From: Streptomyces aquilus
GTDB lineage: Bacteria; Actinomycetota; Actinomycetes; Streptomycetales; Streptomycetaceae
DNA length: 64,000 nt
Assembly (NCBI RefSeq): GCF_003955715.1
Contig: NZ_CP034463.1
Location: 7,316,001-7,380,000, forward strand
Direction: 5' to 3'
Position 1 is the first letter of the stretch, and each line of letters begins with the position of its first letter. The notes beneath the pieces were generated by a model, which made no database searches, was not told the DNA's origin, and saw nothing but the letters and a program-made list of their open reading frames with translations. The position numbers and the translations under genes are program-made. This document shows positions 1 to 7,316 of this stretch, one piece after another.

Positions 1-1178
1 CCGCGCGCACGGCGGTTGAAGACCTGGAGGGCGTCCGCGTCGTACACGCCTCGGCCGCGGACGAAGCCGACGAGGGTGATGACCGCCCACGGGGTGCCGA
101 TCGCCGTCAGGAGGAGGACGAAGGACGTCATCGCGTCCTGGGCGGACGAGGCGTAGTGGCCGACGAAGACGCAGGCCGTCGCCACCACCGCGACGGTGTA
201 CGTGGCGCGGGCGCGGGAGGCGCGCGGCAGGATCGCGTCCAGGTCGAGGCCCATGGAGTACAGCATCAGCCCCGCGTTGCCCACCGAGCCCGCGGAGGCG
301 GCCAGGAGGAGAGGGACCAGGTACCAGGACGGGGAGGCGTCGACCAGGGGCCCGGCGTAGTCCAGCGCCGCGCGGGCCGCGTACGCCGTGAACGTGCCGA
401 AGAGCTGCGGCACCAGCAGGCCGAGCAGCAGTCCGAGCCAGGTCGCGTGCAGGACGCGGCGGTCGGAGTGGCGGGCCGGGGAGATGTAGCGGGTGTAGTC
501 GCCGAGGAGGGTGATGAAGGCGATCGGGCCGGACAGGCCCGCGGCCACGGCCGCCAGGAGCCAGGTGGGCCAGTAGCCGCCCAGCAGATAGCCGCCCGCC
601 GCGGGCAGCGCGTCCGTGGTGAAGTCGGGGGCGTAGGCCACGATCCCGAGGGCCAGCAGGGCCGTCATGCCGATCGCCAGCACCCGCGACATGGTGAGCA
701 GCACCCGGTAGCCGTACACCGCGCCCGCCACGGTCGCCGCCGCGAGCAGTCCGTAGATCACGCCGTACGACCATCCGCTCGCCGGCAGCCCGACCAGCCG
801 GCCCAGCGCGCCCACCATCACATCGCCGCCGATCCACACGGTCAGCGCGGTGTAGCCGAGGGCGAGGAGCAGGCCCACCACCGAGCCGACCAGTCGGCCG
901 CGGACGCCGAACTGGGCGCCGGAGGAGGTGGAGAGGTTGGTGGCGGTGCGCAGCGAGATCAGGGCGAGCGGGGCCGTCAGCAGGGTGCCGACCACCGTGC
1001 CGGCCACGATCGAGCTCACCGAACCCCACCAGTCGAGACCGAAGGACGGCGGCAGCCAGCCGAAGACGATCACGCCCAGGCAGAGGTTCGAGCCGAGCAG
1101 GATCGAGAGGAGGTCGCGAGGCCCGCTGGTGCGTTCCTCGTCGGGGATGGTGTCGACCCCGCGCTGTTCCATCGGCAT
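1..1178 (-). CDS. NCS1-family nucleobase/allantoin permease (partial)
   Basis: This is a polytopic membrane protein read from ATG at 1178; the C-terminal end lies outside the window, leaving about 392 codons. After an acidic N-terminal stretch (MPMEQRGVDTIPDEER) come at least ten long hydrophobic segments, with a GDYTRY motif following an FITLL helix, typical of the NCS1 cytosine/purine/allantoin/thiamine permeases. These are secondary transporters that import nucleobases or related ring compounds with Na+ or H+. It diverges from a urease-like/agmatine deiminase operon, so a nitrogen-rich substrate whose breakdown feeds that operon is likely, but the substrate cannot be read from sequence. 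A second in-frame ATG lies two codons downstream. Confidence 0.85.
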   Translation of the reverse strand, partial: MPMEQRGVDTIPDEERTSGPRDLLSILLGSNLCLGVIVFGWLPPSFGLDWWGSVSSIVAGTVVGTLLTAPLALISLRTATNLSTSSGAQFGVRGRLVGSVVGLLLALGYTALTVWIGGDVMVGALGRLVGLPASGWSYGVIYGLLAAATVAGAVYGYRVLLTMSRVLAIGMTALLALGIVAYAPDFTTDALPAAGGYLLGGYWPTWLLAAVAAGLSGPIAFITLLGDYTRYISPARHSDRRVLHATWLGLLLGLLVPQLFGTFTAYAARAALDYAGPLVDASPSWYLVPLLLAASAGSVGNAGLMLYSMGLDLDAILPRASRARATYTVAVVATACVFVGHYASSAQDAMTSFVLLLTAIGTPWAVITLVGFVRGRGVYDADALQVFNRRAR

Positions 1179-1242
1179 GCTGCGTCTCCCTCGGGTTTGA
1201 GTGCCGTTCAATGTGAGCGTGGTCCTGGTCTCACGTCAACCC

Positions 1243-1282
1243 TTGGTTTGCTAGGAACCTCGGTTTAGAGTGTTGCTCTAAA
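1243..1282 (+). promoter_or_regulatory. Promoter and palindromic operator of the urease-like operon
   Basis: TTGGTT (1243-1248) and TAGAGT (1266-1271) are separated by 17 bp and resemble a principal-sigma promoter. A perfect inverted repeat TTTAGAG-tgttg-CTCTAAA (1264-1282) covers the -10 and the expected start point. A repressor bound there would block transcription; the TetR protein encoded last in the operon (5245-5847) is the obvious candidate. Promoter and palindrome are seen in the sequence; the regulator assignment is inference. Confidence 0.55.
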
Positions 1283-1296
1283 GCGAAGGGAACGAC

Positions 1297-1995
1297 ATGC
1301 GGCTCACCCCCACCGAACGCGACCGCCTGCTGCTCTTCGGCGCCGCCGAGCTGGCCCGCGCCCGCAGGGCCCGCGGCCTCCGGCTCAACGTGCCGGAGGC
1401 CACCGCGCTCATCGCGGACACCGTGTGCGAGGCAGCCCGGGACGGCGCCCGGCTCGCCGAGGCCATCGAGCGCGCCCGCGCCGTCCTCGGCCCGGACGAC
1501 GTGCTGCCCGGCGTCGCGGACGTCGTCACCGAGGTGCATGTCGAGGCCGTCTTCGACGACGGCTCGCGGCTCGCGGTGGTCTCCGACCCCATCGGGGGTG
1601 GCGGGCTCGCGGAGCAGGCGCCGGGCGCGCTGCTGCCGGGGCCCGCGCACCCCGAGCCGGAGGCGGTCGTACGGCTGACGGTCACCAACACGGCCGGCGT
1701 CCCCGTCTCGGTCACCTCCCACTTCCACTTCTTCGAAGCCAACCCGCGCCTCGACTTCGCCCGCGCCGCCGCCTACGGCATGCGGCTCGCCGTGCCCGCC
1801 GGGTCGTCGGTGCGGTTCGGGCCGGGGGAGTCGCTGGAGGTCGGGCTCGTGCCGATCGGCGGGGCGCGCGTGGCCATCGGCTTCGCCGGGCTCGTGGACG
1901 GGGAGCTGGACGCGCCGGGGGTCCGGGAAGAGGCGCTGCGGAGGGCTGCCGCCTGCGGCTACCTGGGGGCAAGCACTGAGGAGGTCGTCGTATGA
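1297..1995 (+). CDS. ureAB: Urease gamma/beta fusion subunit
   Basis: The 232-residue product joins a urease gamma-like domain (about 1-100, starting MRLTPTERDRLLLFGAAEL) to a beta-like domain (about 115-220, with the VTNTAGVPVSVTSHFHFFE region and a start resembling the UreB PIGGG segment). Separate gamma and beta subunits are each about 100 residues, so the length fits a fusion. It should form the non-catalytic part of a urease-type complex with the alpha-like subunit that follows. The start is set by an AAGGGA ribosome site 6 nt upstream. The stop overlaps the next start as ATGA, indicating translational coupling. No accessory genes (ureD, E, F, G) are in the window. Confidence 0.9.
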   Translation: MRLTPTERDRLLLFGAAELARARRARGLRLNVPEATALIADTVCEAARDGARLAEAIERARAVLGPDDVLPGVADVVTEVHVEAVFDDGSRLAVVSDPIGGGGLAEQAPGALLPGPAHPEPEAVVRLTVTNTAGVPVSVTSHFHFFEANPRLDFARAAAYGMRLAVPAGSSVRFGPGESLEVGLVPIGGARVAIGFAGLVDGELDAPGVREEALRRAAACGYLGASTEEVVV

Positions 1996-3704
1996 GCCGC
2001 CCCGGAGGACACCCCGCCGAGGCCCGGCGCCTCACCCCCCACGAGTACGCCGCCACCCACGGCCCCCGCGCCGGCGACCGCGTCCGCCTCGGTGACTCCG
2101 GGCTGACGATCCGGGTCGAGGCCGACTCCCAGCGGTACGGCGACGAGTTCCTCGCCGGCTTCGGCAAGACCGCCCGCGACGGACTGCACCTCAAGGCCGC
2201 GGCCGTCCGCGAGACCTGTGACGTGGTGATCAGCAACGTCGTCGTGATCGACGCGGTGCTGGGGATCCGCAAGGTGTCCATCGGCATCCGCGAGGGGCGG
2301 ATCTGCGCCATCGGGCGGGCCGGGAACCCCGACACCCTCGACGGCGTGGACGTCGTGGTCGGCACCGGTACGTCCATCGTGTCCGGCGAGGGGCTCATCG
2401 CCACCGCCGGGGCCGTCGACACCCACGTCCACCTGCTGTCGCCGCGGATCATGGAGGCCTCGCTGGCGTCCGGGGTGACCACGGTCATCGGGCAGGAGTT
2501 CGGCCCGGTGTGGGGCGTCGGCGTCAACTCGCCCTGGGCGCTGCGGCACGCGTTCAACGCCTTCGACGCCTGGCCGGTCAACATCGGTTTCCTGGGCCGG
2601 GGTTCGTCGTCCCACGAGGCGCCCCTGGTCGAGGCGCTGGCCGAGGGCGGGGCGAGCGGCTTCAAGGTGCACGAGGACATGGGCGCCCATACCCGGGCGT
2701 TGGACACGGCACTGCGCGTCGCCGAGGAGTATGACGTCCAAGTCGCCCTGCACAGTGACGGGTTGAACGAATGCCTGTCGGTGGAGGACACCCTGCGGGT
2801 GCTGGAGGGCCGCACCATCCACGCCTTCCACATCGAGGGCTGCGGCGGCGGACACGTCCCGAACGTGCTGAAGATGGCCGGCGTGCCGAACGTCATCGGC
2901 TCCTCCACCAACCCCACCCTGCCCTTCGGCCGGGACGCGGTCGCCGAGCACTACGGCATGATCGTCTCCGTCCACGACCTCAAGACCGACCTGCCCGGCG
3001 ACGCCGCCATGGCCCGCGACCGCATCCGCGCCGGGACCATGGGCGCCGAGGACGTGCTGCACGACCTGGGCGCGATCGGCATCACCTCCTCCGACGCGCA
3101 GGGCATGGGGCGCGCCGGCGAGACGGTCCGCCGCACCTTCGCGATGGCCGGGAAGATGAAGGCCGAGTTCGGCGCCGGGAACGACGACCACGACAACGAG
3201 CGCGTCCTGCGCTACATGGCCAAGCTGACCATCAACCCGGCCATCGCCCACGGGCTCGCGCACGAGGTCGGGTCGATCGAGGTCGGCAAGCTGGCCGACA
3301 TCGTGCTGTGGCGCCCGGAGTACTTCGGGGCCAAGCCGCAGCTGGTGCTGAAGTCCGGGTTCCCGGCGTACGGGGTCGTCGGCGACCCCAACGCGGCGAC
3401 GGACACCTGCGAACCACTCGTCCTGGGCCCGCAGTTCGGGTCGTACGGCGCCACCCCCGCCGACCTCTCGGTGGCCTTCGTCGCGCAGGCCGCCGTCGAC
3501 CAGGGCAACGACTCGATGCCGACCCGGCGCCGCAGGGTCGCCGTCCGCGGCACCCGCGGCATCGGACCGGCCGACCTGCGCCTCAACTCCCGTACCGGAG
3601 CGGTCGACGTCGACCAGCGCACGGGACTGGTGACGTTGGACGGCGAGCCATTGCACTCGGAACCGGCCGATTCGGTCGCCCTCAACCGCCTCTACTTCCT
3701 CTAG
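1992..3704 (+). CDS. ureC: Urease alpha-like subunit with altered flap
   Basis: The 570-residue protein has the normal length of urease alpha and keeps the dinickel-centre residues: HVH at 145/147, the carbamylated lysine in GFKVHED (K225), H227, H254, H280 and the aspartate of SSDAQGMGR (D368). The mobile-flap motif, normally MVCHHLD, reads IVSVHDL (324-330): the flap cysteine is Val327, the general-acid His328 is kept, and the second histidine is Asp. Conserved metal ligands argue for an active metallo-amidohydrolase, but the changed flap makes ordinary urea hydrolysis uncertain. Family membership is clear; substrate is open. It may be the divergent second urease of streptomycetes, which would need nickel insertion by accessory proteins from another locus. 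Confidence 0.88.
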   Translation: MSRPGGHPAEARRLTPHEYAATHGPRAGDRVRLGDSGLTIRVEADSQRYGDEFLAGFGKTARDGLHLKAAAVRETCDVVISNVVVIDAVLGIRKVSIGIREGRICAIGRAGNPDTLDGVDVVVGTGTSIVSGEGLIATAGAVDTHVHLLSPRIMEASLASGVTTVIGQEFGPVWGVGVNSPWALRHAFNAFDAWPVNIGFLGRGSSSHEAPLVEALAEGGASGFKVHEDMGAHTRALDTALRVAEEYDVQVALHSDGLNECLSVEDTLRVLEGRTIHAFHIEGCGGGHVPNVLKMAGVPNVIGSSTNPTLPFGRDAVAEHYGMIVSVHDLKTDLPGDAAMARDRIRAGTMGAEDVLHDLGAIGITSSDAQGMGRAGETVRRTFAMAGKMKAEFGAGNDDHDNERVLRYMAKLTINPAIAHGLAHEVGSIEVGKLADIVLWRPEYFGAKPQLVLKSGFPAYGVVGDPNAATDTCEPLVLGPQFGSYGATPADLSVAFVAQAAVDQGNDSMPTRRRRVAVRGTRGIGPADLRLNSRTGAVDVDQRTGLVTLDGEPLHSEPADSVALNRLYFL

Positions 3705-3712
3705 GACCCTCC

Positions 3713-4741
3713 ATGACCTTCCGCATGCCCGCCGAGTGGGAACCGCACGAGCGCACCTGGATGGCCTGGCCCGGCCCCAACCCGACGTTCACCGACGACG
3801 AGGAGCTGGCCGAGGCCCGTGCCGCCTGGGCGTCGGTGGCCCGTGCGGTGCGCCGCTTCGAGCCGGTGACCATGGTGCACGGTCCGGGGCAGGGGGCGTC
3901 GGCCCGTGAACTGCTCGGTCCGGACGTCGAGTTGGTGGAGCGCGAGCTCGACGACGCGTGGATGCGGGACATCGGCCCGACCTTCGTGACGGACCGGGCG
4001 GGTCAACTCGCCGCGGTGGACTGGACGTTCAACGGCTGGGGCGGGCAGGACTGGGCCCGCTGGGAGCACGACGCGAAGATCGCCGCGCAGGTCGCCGACC
4101 TGACCGGGGTGGCGGTGCTGGGCAGCACGCTCGTCAACGAGGGCGGCGCGATCCATGTGGACGGCGAGGGCACGGTCCTGCTCACCGAGACCGTGCAGCT
4201 CGGCGCGGGCCGCAACCCCGGCTGGACCCGGGAGCAGGTCGAGGCGGAGATCCACGCCAAGCTCGGCACCACCAAGGCGATCTGGCTCCCGCACGGCCTG
4301 GCCGGTGACTACGGCACGTACGGCACCCAGGGCCACGTCGACATCGTCGCCGCGTTCGCGCGGCCGGGCGTCGTGGTCGTCCACAGCCAGCGCGACCCGG
4401 CCCACCCCGACCACGCCCGGTCCCTGGAGTACGTCGAGATCCTGCGCGGCGAGACCGACGCGCGGGGCCGCCGCCTGGAGGTCGTCGAGATCCCGGCGCC
4501 GACCGTCCTGAAGGACGAGGACGGCGACTGGGTCGACTACTCCTACATCAACCACTACCTCTGCAACGGCGGCGTGGTCCTCTGCGCCTTCGGCGACCCG
4601 AACGACGAACTCGCCGCGGGCATCTTCCGCCGCCTCTTCCCCGACCGCACGGTCACCCTCGTCGACGCCCGCACGATCTTCGCGGGCGGGGGCGGCATCC
4701 ACTGCATCACCCAGCAGCAGCCCAGGGCGGGCGTCAGGTAG
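3713..4741 (+). CDS. aguA: Agmatine deiminase
   Basis: The 342-residue peptidyl-arginine-deiminase-type enzyme hydrolyses agmatine to N-carbamoylputrescine and ammonia. The catalytic set is present: Asp86 in WMRDIGPTF, Glu144 in NEGGAIH, His209 and Asp211 in GTQGHVD, and the nucleophile Cys331 in GGGGIHCITQQQP near the C-terminus. The length is close to bacterial agmatine deiminases. It starts 8 nt after ureC, so it is co-transcribed with the urease-like genes. No nitrilase-type N-carbamoylputrescine amidase gene is nearby, which leaves open what processes the product. ATG at 3713 begins the conserved MTFRMPAEWEPHERTWMAWP segment. Confidence 0.93.
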   Translation: MTFRMPAEWEPHERTWMAWPGPNPTFTDDEELAEARAAWASVARAVRRFEPVTMVHGPGQGASARELLGPDVELVERELDDAWMRDIGPTFVTDRAGQLAAVDWTFNGWGGQDWARWEHDAKIAAQVADLTGVAVLGSTLVNEGGAIHVDGEGTVLLTETVQLGAGRNPGWTREQVEAEIHAKLGTTKAIWLPHGLAGDYGTYGTQGHVDIVAAFARPGVVVVHSQRDPAHPDHARSLEYVEILRGETDARGRRLEVVEIPAPTVLKDEDGDWVDYSYINHYLCNGGVVLCAFGDPNDELAAGIFRRLFPDRTVTLVDARTIFAGGGGIHCITQQQPRAGVR

Positions 4742-4750
4742 AACGTACGG

Positions 4751-5248
4751 GTGAATGTGCTGAACTGCGTCGCCTGTGGCGCACGGCTGACCGAGCCACT
4801 GCGCCCGCTGCCCGAGGTGCCGGCCTGCCCGGAGTACGACGGCAGCCGGGGCGCTGACGGCGTGCGCCGCGCCCCGGCGACGATGCCGCGCGGGACGTAT
4901 GCCGTGGACCCGGAGGCGTGCGGGGCGCCGTACGTCCCGCACCCCGACCCGGAGTGGGCCGACGCCGCCCACCCGGGGAACGCCTGGATGGGGGACCCCG
5001 ACGGTCCGGGGTTCCTGGTCTCCGCCGGGCCGCGCGGCACCCTGGTCGTGCATCCAGAAGACACCCGCGGGTATCTCGCGCAGAACCCCGCGTCCCAGGA
5101 GATCGGCTGCTGCGGGCCGCCCGGCCGTGAGGGGCCCAACGAGGTGTGCGGCGGGTGCGGTGCGGTCGTGGCGACCCTCTTCGCCGACTGCACCAGCCCG
5201 TACGAGACGAGATTCCTGCCCGACGCGGTCCGGGTGACCGCCGTATGA
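4751..5248 (+). CDS. Small cysteine-rich hypothetical protein
   Basis: A 165-residue protein from a GTG start 9 nt after the agmatine deiminase gene. Its stop overlaps the TetR gene as ATGA, so it is part of the operon. Cys pairs CVAC (6-9) and CGGC (133-136), with further cysteines between (C26, a CC pair), look like two halves of a zinc ribbon. There is no signal peptide or membrane segment. I do not recognise the family. Position suggests a metal-related or regulatory role in the urease-like/agmatine pathway, possibly nickel or zinc handling, but this is a guess from context only. Confidence 0.7.
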   Translation: MNVLNCVACGARLTEPLRPLPEVPACPEYDGSRGADGVRRAPATMPRGTYAVDPEACGAPYVPHPDPEWADAAHPGNAWMGDPDGPGFLVSAGPRGTLVVHPEDTRGYLAQNPASQEIGCCGPPGREGPNEVCGGCGAVVATLFADCTSPYETRFLPDAVRVTAV

Positions 5249-5847
5249 CCAGCCCCCGCCGCACCCCGGCCCCGCCCCGCGAGCGCATCCTCACCGCCGC
5301 CATGGAGATGATCGCCGACCGCGGCCTGGAGAAGCTGACCATGGCCGCGCTCGGCCGTGAGCTCGGCATGAGCAGCGGTCACCTCCTCTACTACTTCCGC
5401 TCCAAGGACGAACTGCTGCTCCAGACCCTGGAGTGGAGCGAGGGCCGACTGGGCGCCGAGCGCGGCCGGCTCCTCGCCCGTACGGGCACCGCGCGGGAAC
5501 GGCTCGATGCGTACGTCGACCTGTACGTCCCCGACGGCCACCGCGACCCGCACTGGACCCTGTGGCTGGAGGTCTGGAACCGCTCGCAGAACGCCGACGA
5601 CGCGGCCCGCGACCGCCAGGCCGCGATCGAGGGCGCCTGGCACCGCGACCTGGTGGCGCTGCTGGCGGAAGGCATCTCGCGGGGGGAGTTCCGGCCGGTG
5701 GACCCCGACCGCTTCGCGGCGCGCCTGCGGGCACTCCTCGACGGCTTCTCCATCCACGTCGCCATCGGCCTCCGGGGCACCGACCGACCGCAGATTCTCG
5801 GCCACGTGCGGGAGTTCCTGAACGAGACCCTCCTCGCGGACGCCTGA
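5245..5847 (+). CDS. TetR/AcrR-family transcriptional regulator
   Basis: The 200-residue protein has a typical TetR N-terminal helix-turn-helix (about 12-60: RERILTAAMEMIADRGLEKLTM, then GRELGMSSGHLLYYFRSKDELL) and an all-helical ligand-binding C-terminal half. ATG overlaps the preceding stop, and no separate promoter is evident. As the last gene of the five-gene operon it probably represses the whole unit through the palindrome at 1264-1282; the inducer might be agmatine, a related amine or the transported substrate. The family is certain; target and ligand are inferred. Confidence 0.9.
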   Translation: MTSPRRTPAPPRERILTAAMEMIADRGLEKLTMAALGRELGMSSGHLLYYFRSKDELLLQTLEWSEGRLGAERGRLLARTGTARERLDAYVDLYVPDGHRDPHWTLWLEVWNRSQNADDAARDRQAAIEGAWHRDLVALLAEGISRGEFRPVDPDRFAARLRALLDGFSIHVAIGLRGTDRPQILGHVREFLNETLLADA

Positions 5848-5961
5848 GCCCGCGCCCGGGTTGTACTCAATTCGGGGGATTGCCCTGTGCCTTGTGATGC
5901 GCTTGCCTCGTGGAGAGGTCGGGGACGTCCGCCGTCCGCACCGAACTCCTTTGCCAGTACG

Positions 5962-5979
5962 GAAAATCGGGGGATTTTC
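5962..5979 (+). promoter_or_regulatory. Hairpin with the ribosome binding site in its loop
   Basis: GAAAATC-GGGG-GATTTTC is a perfect 7-bp AT-rich inverted repeat whose loop and flank hold the only Shine-Dalgarno-like run (GGGGGA) for the ATG at 5981. The 10-mer TCGGGGGATT also occurs at 5872-5881, in the same leader. The weak stem could modulate ribosome access; this is inference. Confidence 0.4.
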
Positions 5980-5980
5980 T

Positions 5981-7264
5981 ATGCATCTCGCACGCCGTAC
6001 GACGCTGAGCGCCGCCTTCGCCGCGACCGCGCTCGCCCTGGCCGCCTTACCGGCCCACGCCGGCCCGCACACCCCGCAGCGCACCGAGCGGGCCAGCGTC
6101 GACACCCACGGCCGGCAGGCCGACGGTCCCTCCGGACGCCCCGTGCTCAGCGCGAACGGCCGGTACGTCGCCTTCGTGTCGGCCGCCGCCAACCTTGTCC
6201 CGGGGGACACCAACGGCGTCGCCGACGCCTTCGTCCGCGATCTGCGCACCGGCCGTACCGAACGCGTCGGGGAGGGCCCGGCGACGGACGTGGCGCTCAG
6301 CGGTGACGGCCGTCGTGTCGTCGTCGCCACCGCCGCCGCGCTCACGCGGGACGACGACAACGGCCTCGACGACATCTACCTCGTCGACCGCCGCACCCAT
6401 CGCACCGAGCGGATCAGCCACGGCCACCCGGACGTGCCGCCCCGCTACCTGCTCAACTACTCGCCCGCCATCAGCGCCGACGGCCGCGTCGTCGCGTACA
6501 CCACCTCGGCCCCGGACGCCGCGCCCGGCGACACCAACGGGCGCGACGACGTGATCGTCCACGACCGCACGACAGGGCGGGACGAGCTGGTCCAGTACCG
6601 CACCGACGGCACCCTCGGCGAGGCCGACTCGCTCGGGGCGGCGCTCAGCGCCGACGGCCGGTACGTGGCCTTCGAGTCGGCGGACCAGCTGGACCCGGCC
6701 CACGACTACACCCACGCCCGCAACGTCTACGTACGCGACCGCGTGGAGCGGACCACGGAGCAGATCAGCCGGCCCACCAAGTACGTCTACAAGGAAAGCT
6801 CGTTCGACTCGTCGCTCAGCGCCGACGCCCGGGTCTTCGCCTTCGCCTCCAACGTCCGCTCCCTGGTGCCCGACGACACCAACAAGGTCACCGACGTCTT
6901 CGTCTTCGACCGGGCGTCGCAGACGACCGTGCGCGTCAGCACCGCCGCCGACGGCACGCAGGGCGACGGCGCGAGCTCCGGGGCGTACCTGAGCGGGGAC
7001 GGTCGCCGCGTCGCCTTCGTGTCGGCCGCCACGAACCTCGTACCGGACGACACCAACGGTGTCGCCGACGTCTTCGTCAAGGACCTGCGGACCGGCGCGA
7101 CCGAGCGGGTCAGCACGGCCGCCGACGGCACCCAGCCGGACGGCCCGGCGACCGGCGGCGCGGCCCTGAGCGGCCCCCGGATCGCGTACGCGTCGGACGC
7201 CACGAACCTCGTGCCGGACGACACCAACGGGGTGACGGACGTCTTCGCCCGGCGCCTGCACTGA
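5981..7264 (+). CDS. Secreted TolB/PD40-type beta-propeller protein with TTA codon
   Basis: The 427-residue product begins with a Sec signal peptide (MHLARRTTLSAAFAATALAL, cleavage near AHA). The mature part consists of repeats of about 50-60 residues of the form LSADGRYVAFxS, then NLVPxDTNGVxDVFVxDLRTG, then TERVS, as in TolB/WD40-like propellers. The D-T-N-G-x-x-D loop resembles calcium-binding loops. No enzymatic motif is visible; a scaffold or sensor role outside the cell is likely. Codon 23, inside the signal peptide, is TTA (6047-6049), so translation should depend on the bldA tRNA. The start was chosen for the signal peptide and GGGGGA site; upstream in-frame codons extend open to 5861 but encode no plausible signal. 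A paralogue follows. Confidence 0.85.
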   Translation: MHLARRTTLSAAFAATALALAALPAHAGPHTPQRTERASVDTHGRQADGPSGRPVLSANGRYVAFVSAAANLVPGDTNGVADAFVRDLRTGRTERVGEGPATDVALSGDGRRVVVATAAALTRDDDNGLDDIYLVDRRTHRTERISHGHPDVPPRYLLNYSPAISADGRVVAYTTSAPDAAPGDTNGRDDVIVHDRTTGRDELVQYRTDGTLGEADSLGAALSADGRYVAFESADQLDPAHDYTHARNVYVRDRVERTTEQISRPTKYVYKESSFDSSLSADARVFAFASNVRSLVPDDTNKVTDVFVFDRASQTTVRVSTAADGTQGDGASSGAYLSGDGRRVAFVSAATNLVPDDTNGVADVFVKDLRTGATERVSTAADGTQPDGPATGGAALSGPRIAYASDATNLVPDDTNGVTDVFARRLH

Positions 7265-7316
7265 CCGGAACACCGAGACACCGAGCACAGACGAACCACC
7301 ACAGGGGGAACCGCTC

